Assembly (NCBI GenBank): GCA_964392725.1
Contig: CAYMPW010000003.1
Span: 11,490 to 75,489, forward strand
Length of the DNA: 64,000 nt
From: CAYMPW01 sp964392725
GTDB lineage: Archaea; Thermoplasmatota; Thermoplasmata; Methanomassiliicoccales; Methanomethylophilaceae
Direction: 5' to 3'
This document shows positions 17,010 to 24,871 of the stretch, piece by piece; positions within the stretch are counted from its first letter, which is position 1, and every line of letters begins with the position of its first letter. The position numbers and the translations under genes were made by a program. The notes under the pieces are model-generated. The model made no database searches. It worked only from the letters and a program-made list of their open reading frames with translations, and was not told where the DNA came from.

Positions 17010-17030
17010 ATTGGATATAATTCATCCAAT
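17010..17030. promoter_or_regulatory. Palindrome ATTGGAT-N7-ATCCAAT between divergent transcription units
   Basis: Perfect seven-base arms with a seven-base spacer. It is upstream of the TATA box of the 54-residue gene (- strand) and, on the other side, directly followed by TTTTTTTATAG, as in the 14529-14549 copy. The 298 bases between 16945 and 17244 otherwise hold AT-rich DNA and the secE promoter. Confidence 0.5.
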
Positions 17031-17173
17031 TTTTTTATAGATTATGGTGTATTGTTTCATTTTTATATCATATTATATATTAAAATAGGTGATTTTTTAA
17101 AATATTTTTTTCAGAAAACCTGGAAATACACCGAAACCTTTAAAATAATAATGCTTTTTAAGGGGTACTTCAA

Positions 17174-17226
17174 TTGTTATTATTCCAGTGATAACAAGAA
17201 CAATTGCGGAATATCCGTTTTAACGG
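17174..17226 (+). promoter_or_regulatory. secE operon leader with two inverted repeats
   Basis: TTGTTAT-N10-ATAACAA (17174-17197) and CCGTT-TT-AACGG (17215-17226). A TATA element CTTTAAAATA at about 17139-17148 predicts transcription from about 17168, which places both repeats in the leader just before the ribosome binding site of secE. They may form hairpins or act as operators; which is not known. Confidence 0.4.
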
Positions 17227-17243
17227 AAAAAGGATGAATACAG

Positions 17244-17465
17244 ATGGACGCAGAGATCAAAGCAACAGAACTTCAGGACAATCTTGAAGCCAAAGCCCGC
17301 GGTATCGGCAAAGGAAAATACGGAAGAATCCTCAAGATGGCACGCACACCCACTAGAGAAGAGTATAAAAAAACTGTATACATCACTGGATTAGGTATTA
17401 TTGTTTTAGGTGCAATGGGTTTTGTCATAATGTGGCTCATGACATATCTCCCTACATACATGTGA
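17244..17465 (+). CDS. secE: Preprotein translocase subunit SecE
   Basis: 73 residues. Basic amphipathic helix (RILKMARTPTREEYKK, about 28-43) then one membrane helix (about 46-68). SecE clamps SecY in the SecYE-beta channel. AAAGGA precedes the ATG. First gene of secE-spt5-L11, a classic archaeal order. Confidence 0.93.
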   Translation: MDAEIKATELQDNLEAKARGIGKGKYGRILKMARTPTREEYKKTVYITGLGIIVLGAMGFVIMWLMTYLPTYM

Positions 17466-17474
17466 GGATTTGAT

Positions 17475-18299
17475 ATGTCATCTTTTAATGGACCCAATAT
17501 AACCGGAGACAATGAGCAGAAGTTCATTCACGCAGGTGGAGCTGAAACATGGGATTTTGAAGTAAACGCAGATTCCTCTGAGGCTACATTCACATTTAAT
17601 ATCGACACAGGTCCTGATTCCGAAAACGCTCCTGAATGGAACGTAACACTTTTCGATTCAAATGGTAACGAGTTGTGGAGTAACTACCGCAGTAAAAACG
17701 AAATTACCATTGATTTTCCCGGAGAATCAACCAGGCTTTTCAGAGTCGAAGTCGTTTGCCCAAAAGGTGCAAGATACGGCGACGAAATGAAAGCAGGTGT
17801 CACAGTATCATCCGCAAGCGGTAACGACTCCATTGAGTTCCCCGCATATGCATCACAGTCCATAATGGTCCTCAAAACGCAGATGGATCAGGAGAAAAGT
17901 GTAGCAGACAGTCTTCTTTCAAAGGCAAATGTCGGAGAGAAAGATCTTTACGCTATTCTCAGTCCTGCAAATTTGAGAGGTTATCTCTTTGTAGAAGGTA
18001 TGAACACAGACCGTCTGCGCGAGAAAACGAGGGACATAAGGAAAGCCCGTTCATTTGTGGACGGAGAGACATCCATGATTGAGATCGATCACTATCTTAC
18101 ACCAATGTCTACAGTCGTAGGCATAGTTGAGGGTGACATCGTGGAACTTGTCAGTGGACCCTTCAAAGGCGAAAAGGCCAGGGTTCAGCAGATCGATCAG
18201 GGTAAAGAAGAGATCACAGTTGAGCTTATCGAAGCTATGGTCCCCATACCCGTTACCGTAAAGGGTGACAGCGTAAGAGTTATTGAGAAGGAGAAATGA
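17475..18299 (+). CDS. spt5: Transcription elongation factor Spt5 (NusG) with extra N-terminal domain
   Basis: 274 residues, much longer than the usual archaeal Spt5 of about 150. The Spt5 core starts near residue 129: NGN domain (VLKTQMDQEKSVADSL...GYLFVEGMN, about 129-215) and KOW domain (EGDIVELVSGPFKGEKARV, about 220-270). Residues 1-125 form a separate domain, rich in beta strands and acidic residues (ETWDFEVNADSSEATFTFN; WNVTLFDSNGNELW), resembling an immunoglobulin-like sandwich by eye. The core binds the RNA polymerase clamp and Spt4; the added domain has no known task. Three bases separate it from L11. Confidence 0.92.
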   Translation: MSSFNGPNITGDNEQKFIHAGGAETWDFEVNADSSEATFTFNIDTGPDSENAPEWNVTLFDSNGNELWSNYRSKNEITIDFPGESTRLFRVEVVCPKGARYGDEMKAGVTVSSASGNDSIEFPAYASQSIMVLKTQMDQEKSVADSLLSKANVGEKDLYAILSPANLRGYLFVEGMNTDRLREKTRDIRKARSFVDGETSMIEIDHYLTPMSTVVGIVEGDIVELVSGPFKGEKARVQQIDQGKEEITVELIEAMVPIPVTVKGDSVRVIEKEK

Positions 18300-18302
18300 G
18301 CA

Positions 18303-18773
18303 ATGGTAGACACTGTTGAAGCATTGGTAGACGGAGGCAAAGCCTCCGCAGGTCCTCCTTTGGGACCAGCATTGGGCCCTAAAGGAGTTAACATAGGCGA
18401 AATCATCGCTGCGATTAACACAAAAACAAAAGCATTCGAAGGAATGAAAGTCCCTGTAAAGATTCTCATCGCCGACGACAAGTCTTTTGAGATTAAGGTC
18501 GGAACCCCACCTATGTCCGCTCTCATCAAAGGAGAACTTGGACTTGCATCTGCTTCCGGTAACACCCGTCTTGAAAAAGTCGGAAACCTTACTGTGGATC
18601 AGGCAAAGAAAATAGCAGAAATGAAACAGGACGACCTTCTTGGTGCAACCTTGAAAGCACGCGTCCTTGAAGTTGCTGGTACCTGCGTTTGCATGGGTAT
18701 CACACTTGATGGTAAAAACCCTCAGGATTTCCAGAAGGATATCAAAGCGGGTCTTTACGACGATCAGTTCTAA
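18303..18773 (+). CDS. rpl11: Ribosomal protein L11 (uL11)
   Basis: 156 residues. N-terminal domain with GPPLGPALGPKGVNIGEI-type signature and C-terminal rRNA-binding domain (DDLLGATLKARVLEVAGTC). Binds the GTPase-associated centre of 23S rRNA with the L10-L12 stalk. Last gene of the secE operon; followed by a terminator. Confidence 0.97.
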   Translation: MVDTVEALVDGGKASAGPPLGPALGPKGVNIGEIIAAINTKTKAFEGMKVPVKILIADDKSFEIKVGTPPMSALIKGELGLASASGNTRLEKVGNLTVDQAKKIAEMKQDDLLGATLKARVLEVAGTCVCMGITLDGKNPQDFQKDIKAGLYDDQF

Positions 18774-18783
18774 TTAAACACAA

Positions 18784-18805
18784 GGGGGTACACCCCCCTT
18801 TTTTT
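18784..18805 (+). terminator. Terminator of secE-spt5-rpl11
   Basis: GGGGGT-AC-ACCCCC followed by C and seven T. Confidence 0.85.
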
Positions 18806-18868
18806 AAATTACCAATTTTTTGTATAACCTTTATATATGACTATGGGTTAGCACATTTGCTTGTAGGA

Positions 18869-18900
18869 GAGCCTTCGGGCTCGTATGTACTACGAGGAGG
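18869..18900 (+). promoter_or_regulatory. L1 operon leader hairpins next to the ribosome binding site
   Basis: GAGCC-TTCG-GGCTC (18869-18882) and TCGTA-TGTAC-TACGA (18881-18895) share two bases, so they compete at their junction. The second is followed at once by GGAGG. Upstream, TTTATATATG at about 18830-18839 is the TATA box. In Methanococcus, L1 represses its operon by binding its own message; a similar role here is inference, since the site does not clearly match the 23S rRNA L1 target. Confidence 0.45.
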
Positions 18901-18907
18901 AATTGAA

Positions 18908-19546
18908 TTGGCAGAAAAACCAACCGTAATGGCTGTGCAGAAGGCACTTGAGAGTGCAAAGAAGCGCAATTTTACTGAAACGGTTGAGTTGGCTATCAAT
19001 CTCAAAGAAGTGGACTTAACCATTCCTAAAAACCGTATTCAGGAAGATATTCTTCTCCCTGTCGGTCGTGGAAAACCTGTCCGCATCTGTGTGATTGGTG
19101 GTGGCGAACTTGCCTTAAAAGCCAAAGACGTTGCCGATCTTGTGATTACTCCCGAAGAACTTGGGGCAATCGCAGACGACAAGAAACAAGCTAAGAAGAT
19201 TGTAAACAGCACTGATTACTTTATCGCAGAGGCCCCTTTGATGGCAGTTGTCGGTAAAAGACTCGGTACTGTTTTGGGTCCACGCGGTAAAATGCCTAAG
19301 CCCATTCCACCAGGAGTAGATCCTACAGGAATGATCAACGGTCTTCGCAGCAGTGTTTCCATCAGGACGAAAGATAGAATTACTTTCCACGCACCCGTGG
19401 GATCCGTAGACATGTCTGTTGAAGAAATCGCCAATAACATTGACGTTATTCTCAAGCGTGTTGAAGGACGTCTGGAAAAAGGTAAACAGAACATTGATTC
19501 TGCTTACGTTAAGACGACCATGGGCCCGTCCGAGAGGATAATTTAA
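18908..19546 (+). CDS. rpl1: Ribosomal protein L1 (uL1)
   Basis: 212 residues with a TTG start at 18908: GGAGG stands seven bases before it and the resulting length equals that of archaeal L1. Motifs: LPVGRGKPVRICVIGGGE, GPRGKMPKPIPPG and the end TTMGPSERI. Binds helices 76-78 of 23S rRNA and possibly its own leader. First gene of L1-L10-L12. Confidence 0.96.
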   Translation: MAEKPTVMAVQKALESAKKRNFTETVELAINLKEVDLTIPKNRIQEDILLPVGRGKPVRICVIGGGELALKAKDVADLVITPEELGAIADDKKQAKKIVNSTDYFIAEAPLMAVVGKRLGTVLGPRGKMPKPIPPGVDPTGMINGLRSSVSIRTKDRITFHAPVGSVDMSVEEIANNIDVILKRVEGRLEKGKQNIDSAYVKTTMGPSERII

Positions 19547-19558
19547 GGAGGTCTAAAG

Positions 19559-20560
19559 ATGGCACACGTCGCAGCTTGGAAGAAGGACATGGTGAACGAA
19601 CTCGTCCAGAACATGGTCTCGAACCCCGTAGTCGCAATTGTCGACCTTCACGGAATTCCTGGCCAGCAGATTCAGTCCATGAGGGCAGGCCTCAGAGGCC
19701 TTGCAGAACTCAAGATGACCAAGAACAACCTTATGCTCTTGGCCCTCGAAGAAGCTGCAAAACAAAAACCCGGACTTGATCAACTGAAAGACGCAGTGCA
19801 CGGTCAGTGTGCTATTGTGGCTACAGATCTTAATCCCTTCAAACTGTTCAAACAGCTTGAAACAACTAAGACACCCGCAGCTGCAAAAGCAGGCGAAATC
19901 GCGCCCTACGACATTGTCGTCCACAAAGGACCGACACCTTTCGGACCTGGACCGATCATCGGTGAACTTCAGAAAATAGGCCTTCCCGCAGCAATTGAAG
20001 CGGGAAAAATAGTAGTTAGAAAGGACACAACACTTGTCAAATGTGGCGAAGCAATTCCCGCAGATGTTGCAGGTATGCTTCCTAAGTTGGAAATCCTTCC
20101 AATGATCGTCGGTATGGACCTTAGGGTTGCATACGAAGATGGTGTTGCATACGGCAAAGATGTGTTGGACATCCCCGCAGACTACTATTCTACCATGTTC
20201 GCTACGGCTGGATACAATGCTCGTGCATTGGCTATGTCAGTTGTTTACCCTGCAAAGGAAACAATTGTACCGCTTATTGCTAAGGCATTCAAAGAGGCTC
20301 TTGGTCTCTCTGTTACAGCCGCGATACCAACTGGTGAAAATATTGAGATACTCCTTGCAAAGGCCAACACTCAGATGTTGTCCGTTGCATCTACATCAGG
20401 ATACACGAGCGATGCTATTGCATCCAGGCTTAGCGCCTCTGCAGCAGCAGCACCCGTCGCCGTCGTAGAATCTGCACCCGCAGAAGAAGTAATCGAAGAG
20501 AACGAAGAAGAGGTCAGCGAAGAAGACGCAGCAGCTGGCCTTAGTGCATTATTCGGCTAA
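19559..20560 (+). CDS. rpl10: Ribosomal protein L10 (P0, uL10)
   Basis: 333 residues. N-terminal rRNA-binding domain (1-105), an archaeal insertion domain (about 110-190), then helical spine segments that dock L12 dimers, an alanine-rich hinge and the conserved tail EEDAAAGLSALFG, nearly identical to that of L12. The tail recruits translational GTPases. GGAGG precedes the ATG. The coding sequence uses codons like the other ribosomal genes. Confidence 0.96.
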   Translation: MAHVAAWKKDMVNELVQNMVSNPVVAIVDLHGIPGQQIQSMRAGLRGLAELKMTKNNLMLLALEEAAKQKPGLDQLKDAVHGQCAIVATDLNPFKLFKQLETTKTPAAAKAGEIAPYDIVVHKGPTPFGPGPIIGELQKIGLPAAIEAGKIVVRKDTTLVKCGEAIPADVAGMLPKLEILPMIVGMDLRVAYEDGVAYGKDVLDIPADYYSTMFATAGYNARALAMSVVYPAKETIVPLIAKAFKEALGLSVTAAIPTGENIEILLAKANTQMLSVASTSGYTSDAIASRLSASAAAAPVAVVESAPAEEVIEENEEEVSEEDAAAGLSALFG

Positions 20561-20576
20561 ATGGAGGTTGAATTAA

Positions 20577-20885
20577 ATGGAATATATATACAGTGCTATG
20601 GTGCTTTACTCTGCAGGCAAAGACATCACCGAAGACGCAGTCTCTGGTGTTCTTAAAGCCGCAGGCGTAGACGCTGACGCAGCCAAGATCAAATCACTGA
20701 TCGCATCCCTTGAGGGAGTTGACATCGAAGAAGCTATCGCAAGTGCTTCATTCGCAGCAGCACCCGCAGCAGCAGCCGCAGCTCCCGCAGCAGCAGCAGC
20801 CGCACCCGCAGCAGAAGCTGAGGAAGAAGTGGAAGAAGTCAGTGAGGAAGAGGCTGCAGCCGGTCTCAGCGCCTTGTTCGGATGA
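20577..20885 (+). CDS. rpl12: Ribosomal protein L12 (P1, archaeal type)
   Basis: 102 residues. N-terminal dimerisation helices (1-58; starts MEYIYSAMVLYSAGKDI), alanine-rich hinge (about 60-82) with a repetitive GCAGCA coding pattern, acidic tail ending EEEAAAGLSALFG. Stalk protein that captures elongation factors. Last gene of the L1 operon; no clear hairpin follows. Confidence 0.96.
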   Translation: MEYIYSAMVLYSAGKDITEDAVSGVLKAAGVDADAAKIKSLIASLEGVDIEEAIASASFAAAPAAAAAAPAAAAAAPAAEAEEEVEEVSEEEAAAGLSALFG

Positions 20886-20977
20886 ACTTACAGTTGGTCC
20901 TTGACAAATCAAACCTTTTACCCATTTTTATCTTTTCTTTTAAAGTTTTAATATGTGTCAGTGCATATATCTTTTGA

Positions 20978-21277
20978 ATGAATTCGCAAGAGAGAGTAAC
21001 TCTAAGATTGTCTTCAGATACGTTAAAAATACTAACATCATTGGTAGATAGTGGTGAGTTTTCAAACATATCTGATGTAATAAGAGCAGCAGTTGACGAA
21101 TTTATTGATAAACGTTTTACTCCTGAAAATATTGCTAAAATTTCTGTAGATCTTCCAAAAACAAAAGTTATTGAATTGGAGTCTCTCGTACGTAGTGGAG
21201 ATTCTGTTTCTTTAGATGATGCGGTCCGTAATGCAGTAAGAGAATATGTCCGCACAAGAAAGAATTTGGAAGAGTGA
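20978..21277 (+). CDS. Tandem ribbon-helix-helix regulator next to ftsZ-like gene
   Basis: 99 residues with two ribbon-helix-helix units in one chain: residues about 4-43 (ERVTLRLSSDTLKILTSLVD...SNISDVIRAAVDEFI) and about 54-93 (KISVDLPKTKVIELESLVR...SLDDAVRNAVREYV). One polypeptide may therefore form the whole DNA-binding unit normally made by a dimer. Its stop is four bases before the ftsZ-like ATG. Haloarchaeal CdrS, also a ribbon-helix-helix protein, controls ftsZ, which makes a similar role plausible. A TATA element GCATATATC precedes it by about 25 bases. Confidence 0.82.
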   Translation: MNSQERVTLRLSSDTLKILTSLVDSGEFSNISDVIRAAVDEFIDKRFTPENIAKISVDLPKTKVIELESLVRSGDSVSLDDAVRNAVREYVRTRKNLEE

Positions 21278-21281
21278 CATC

Positions 21282-22118
21282 ATGAAAAATACGATTTTAA
21301 TCGGATGCGGAGGGAGCGGCTATAAAATCGTTAACACTCTTAAAAATAGATCAAATATTGATATTTTTACAATAAACACTGATGAAAAAAATAGCCCCAG
21401 TAATATTTCTATGGCTCCAGAATCGGTTGAAGGGTGTAAAGGAGATCATATTTTGGCATGGGCACTCACCAAGGATTTTGAAAATGAAATCAAGGAAAGA
21501 TTGTCTGAATATAAATCTGTAATAATAACAGCAGGCCTCGGAGGTGGGACTGCAACAGGTTCTATGCCTCCAATATGTAGTTATGCTAAAGAATTAGGTG
21601 CTAAAACTGTATCTTTAGTTTCAATTCCTATGTCTTTTGAGGATGTTCGTAGAAAAAAAGCATTAAACACTTTAACAAAATTAGAAAAAATATCTGATTG
21701 TGTTATTGTATTGGATATGGATTCTTTGACAAGTATTGTACCAAATATGAATTTTGATACAGTAATCGAAACAACAGACAAGATTATGTGTAAAACTGCT
21801 GTCCGTTTAGAGGAATTAATGAAAGGTCCGTTTTTTAGTTATCTTCCTGCGATATACTATACATTTGCATATGGAAAATCAAACGATCCTTTGACTGCAG
21901 TAAAAAATGCAAAAATGGCCCCTTTATTTTCGGATACAAAAATGGGAAAAGTATTGATCCATTTAGACTCAAAGGTTTCGCGTGAAGATCGCGACGACAT
22001 CGTAGATTATTTAGCAAACACATATGGTGTTGTACCAGAATTGGTTTCAGGATCTGAAGAGAAAGAAATAACCGAAGCTATTTTATTTATCCCCATTTCG
22101 ACCCTTCAAGTCTATTAA
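21282..22118 (+). CDS. Divergent FtsZ/tubulin-superfamily GTPase
   Basis: 278 residues, shorter than usual FtsZ (about 350-390). GTPase domain: GCGGSGYK (about 8-14), NTDEKN (32-37), tubulin signature GLGGGTATGS (85-94), LGAKTVSLVSIPMSFEDVRR. The region of the T7 loop (about 182-195, GPFFSYLPAIYYTF) lacks the NxDxxD acidic residues that trigger hydrolysis in the neighbouring subunit, and the C-terminal domain is short, with no conserved C-terminal peptide. ATG 21282 is used since the protein then starts at the first strand. Could be a regulatory or non-dividing FtsZ paralogue. The tail overlaps the convergent trmJ-like gene by 32 bases. Confidence 0.85.
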   Translation: MKNTILIGCGGSGYKIVNTLKNRSNIDIFTINTDEKNSPSNISMAPESVEGCKGDHILAWALTKDFENEIKERLSEYKSVIITAGLGGGTATGSMPPICSYAKELGAKTVSLVSIPMSFEDVRRKKALNTLTKLEKISDCVIVLDMDSLTSIVPNMNFDTVIETTDKIMCKTAVRLEELMKGPFFSYLPAIYYTFAYGKSNDPLTAVKNAKMAPLFSDTKMGKVLIHLDSKVSREDRDDIVDYLANTYGVVPELVSGSEEKEITEAILFIPISTLQVY

Positions 22119-22806
22119 TTATGCGAGCAGCATCTCCGAATACACCCATTATTGTATTGTATTCGTATTTCGAAGGCATAGTGCGACCCATAAGTCTGCG
22201 GAACATAACCGTTGTACTTTCAATTCTGTGTTCAGGGTATTCTATGGCCTCAAGAAGTTCATCGAAGAATTCATACAAGCGAGTTCTTTCTTCAAGGTTG
22301 GCAGTCTCAGGATATGTTGAGGTATAACCAGCCTGGAATATTTCATACATGACTATGTTTGCTGCATGCGATATATTCAAAATCGGACTAACCTCACTCG
22401 TAGGGATTGTAATCAAAAGATCACATCTTGCAAGTTCTTCTTGGAAAAGTCCAATGTCTTCGCGACCGAATAAAATTGCGATTTTTTCAGGATAGTCCCG
22501 TGCCTTTTCCGCAAATTCCCTTACAGGAGTAGGGATGCGTACATAATTTTTGTCTCCTTTGGTTGTTATACCGCTGGTTCCAACGATGTAAAAACAACCA
22601 TCAAGAGCTTCATCAAGAGTATCAACAATCATGGCATTATCCAAGATATCTGAACCATGTTTTGCTCTACGATATGCATCATCACCAATTGGACATGGAT
22701 GTACAAGACACAATTCTGCAAAATCAAAATTGGACATAGATCTTGCAACAGCTCCAATATTGCCTTCGAATTTGGCTCCTACAAAAACAATGCGGATTTC
22801 TGGCAT
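22087..22806 (-). CDS. trmJ: tRNA (cytidine/uridine-2'-O-)-methyltransferase, TrmJ-like SPOUT enzyme
   Basis: 239 residues. SPOUT trefoil-knot motifs: FVGAKFEGNIGAVARSMSNF (motif 1), ILFGREDIGL (motif 2) and SPILNISHAANI (motif 3). In Sulfolobus the homologue methylates position 32 of tRNA. C-terminal extension of about 75 residues as in TrmJ. Divergent from the phosphopantothenate synthetase gene. Confidence 0.86.
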   Translation of the reverse strand: MPEIRIVFVGAKFEGNIGAVARSMSNFDFAELCLVHPCPIGDDAYRRAKHGSDILDNAMIVDTLDEALDGCFYIVGTSGITTKGDKNYVRIPTPVREFAEKARDYPEKIAILFGREDIGLFQEELARCDLLITIPTSEVSPILNISHAANIVMYEIFQAGYTSTYPETANLEERTRLYEFFDELLEAIEYPEHRIESTTVMFRRLMGRTMPSKYEYNTIMGVFGDAARIINRLEGSKWG

Positions 22807-22875
22807 GTTGCCCCTCTATTCTATTTCTTATTATTAACGGTAACCCTAATAAGGACATCTGCTCTACGTAGAAAT

Positions 22876-23640
22876 GTGGCAACTCCTAAAGATCACCCAA
22901 GGTATGAATCATTAATGACAAGAGAACGTCTTGCAGATTCGGTCGATAAAGGATTGGTAAATCCTACCGGGTTAATTTCGCAGGGAAGAGGTGAAGCTTT
23001 CGATTATATGATGGGCGAGAAAACACTCGATTCATCTTTGGAAGCAGAGCGTGCAGCGGCAGCATATCTTATTACAGCAAAAAAACCAATAATTTGTGTT
23101 AATGGGAATGCAGCAGCATTAGATCCAATCAATCTTATCGAGCTTACGAATGCAATTCCGAAAGCAAGGATGGAAATTAACATATTCCATCGTACAGAAG
23201 AGAGAATGGAATTATTAATAACGCACATGGAAAATTCAGGGGCACGCGAGGTGTTGGGACGTAATCCAAATGCTCGCATACCCGGGCTTACTTCTGATCG
23301 TGCATTATGTACAAAAGAAGGTATTTTCGATTCTGATGTAATATTGGTACCAATAGAAGACGGAGATCGTGCCGAAGCATTAGTAAAAATGGGTAAAACT
23401 GTTATATCTATTGACTTGAATCCATTGTCTCGCACCTCTAAAATGGCATCGGTTTCAATATCTGATGAGATGACTCGTGCGTTGAAAAATATAATTAAAT
23501 TTACTAAAGAATTATCACTTGCTGAAGCAGAAAGTATCATAACATCATTTTCAAACGATAGATGTCGCGAAGACACTGTTGAAGCAATTTGTAATTATCT
23601 GAAATCAGAATTCAAAGGAGATATACAAAATGGACAATGA
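22876..23640 (+). CDS. 4-phosphopantoate--beta-alanine ligase (archaeal phosphopantothenate synthetase)
   Basis: 254 residues with a GTG start at 22876, where the family's first motif PKDHPRYESL begins; longer frames run into the divergent trmJ gene. Further motifs: GRGEAFDYMMGEKT, SVNGN-type ICVNGNAAAL, NIFHRTEERM and PIEDGDRAEALVKMGK. Joins 4-phosphopantoate and beta-alanine in archaeal coenzyme A synthesis. Starts a five-gene operon; overlaps ahcY by 11 bases. Confidence 0.92.
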   Translation: MATPKDHPRYESLMTRERLADSVDKGLVNPTGLISQGRGEAFDYMMGEKTLDSSLEAERAAAAYLITAKKPIICVNGNAAALDPINLIELTNAIPKARMEINIFHRTEERMELLITHMENSGAREVLGRNPNARIPGLTSDRALCTKEGIFDSDVILVPIEDGDRAEALVKMGKTVISIDLNPLSRTSKMASVSISDEMTRALKNIIKFTKELSLAEAESIITSFSNDRCREDTVEAICNYLKSEFKGDIQNGQ

Positions 23641-24871
23641 ATTACTCGAAAGAGGAATACTCAGGCTTCGCTGGGCCGAAGCACACATGCCTGTACTTCA
23701 GGCAATAAGAGCACGTTTCAAAGAGGAAAAACCTCTTGCAGGATTGAAAGTTGCAATGGCATTGCACACTGAAGCAAAAACAGGAATTTTGGCGTTAACA
23801 CTTGCAGATGCAGGTGCAGAAATCCGTTTGGCAAGCTGTAACCCCTTGTCTACAGACGATTCTGTTGCTTTGGCACTCAGGGAAGAATACGGCGTAGATG
23901 TTTATGCTAAAAAATTCCAGACACAAGAAGAATATTATGCTAACTTAAACAGCGTTCTCGATATCAAACCTGATTATATTGTAGATGACGGTGCAGATTT
24001 GATCGCTATGGTGCACACAAGCAGAAAAGAACTTCTTGCAAATGTCAAGGGAGCTAACGAAGAAACAACAACCGGTGTTGTTCGTCTTAGAGCTATGGCC
24101 GAAGACAAAGCTTTGAATTTCCCTGTAATTGCAGTCAATGATGCACAGATGAAGTTCCTTTTTGACAACAGATATGGAACAGGACAGTCTGCCTTCGATG
24201 GTTGGATGAACGCAACAAATCTCGTCGTTGCCGGAAAGCGCCTTGTCGTTGCCGGATATGGTTGGTGCGGAAAAGGTATCGCAATGAGAGCCAAGGGAAT
24301 GGGTGCAAGCGTGATTGTAACCGAAGTCGATCCAATCAAAGCATTAGAAGCAAAGATGGATGGATATGAAGTCATGAAAATGGAAGAAGCGGTTGCTATC
24401 GCAGATATCGTCATGACAGTAACCGGATGCAAAGACATCATCTCAGAAAAAGAATTCAAAGCAATGAAAGATGGTTGTGTTGTAGGAAACGTAGGTCACT
24501 TTGATAATGAAATTTCAAAGACTGCATTGTCTACATTGGCAAAATCTCCCGTCCGTGTACGTGATTTCGTAGATGAATACGAAATGAACGATGGTAGGAA
24601 AGTCTATCTTATTGCAGAAGGCCGTCTTATGAATCTTGCAGCAGGACAGGGACACCCCGCAGAAATCATGGATATGAGTTTCGCCATTCAGGCACTGGGT
24701 CTTGAGTATTTAGTAAAGAATCACGAGAATATGAACAACGAAGTTTACACTGTTCCTCACGAAACAGATGTTGCGGTTGCTGCCATGAAATTGGAAGCAA
24801 TGGGTGTTTCAATCGATTCTCTTTCCAAAGACCAGATTGACTATATTTCCGGCTGGGAGGAAGGTACTTGA
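23630..24871 (+). CDS. ahcY: Adenosylhomocysteinase
   Basis: 413 residues. NAD-binding motif GYGWCGKGIA (about 205-214), substrate residues HTEAKT, NDAQMKFLFDNRYGTGQS and the C-terminal LAAGQGHPAEIMDMSF. Splits S-adenosylhomocysteine, or S-inosylhomocysteine as shown in some archaea, into homocysteine and the nucleoside. Overlaps the following kinase gene by four bases. Confidence 0.96.
   Translation: MDNELLERGILRLRWAEAHMPVLQAIRARFKEEKPLAGLKVAMALHTEAKTGILALTLADAGAEIRLASCNPLSTDDSVALALREEYGVDVYAKKFQTQEEYYANLNSVLDIKPDYIVDDGADLIAMVHTSRKELLANVKGANEETTTGVVRLRAMAEDKALNFPVIAVNDAQMKFLFDNRYGTGQSAFDGWMNATNLVVAGKRLVVAGYGWCGKGIAMRAKGMGASVIVTEVDPIKALEAKMDGYEVMKMEEAVAIADIVMTVTGCKDIISEKEFKAMKDGCVVGNVGHFDNEISKTALSTLAKSPVRVRDFVDEYEMNDGRKVYLIAEGRLMNLAAGQGHPAEIMDMSFAIQALGLEYLVKNHENMNNEVYTVPHETDVAVAAMKLEAMGVSIDSLSKDQIDYISGWEEGT

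Noticed and set aside
16974..17237. 87-codon frame upstream of secE
   Set aside because: Very AT-rich, no family pattern, overlaps palindrome, promoter and leader repeats of secE; no ribosome binding site.
20755..20830. GCAGCA-rich short repeat
   Set aside because: It is the alanine-rich hinge of ribosomal protein L12, not a DNA repeat element.
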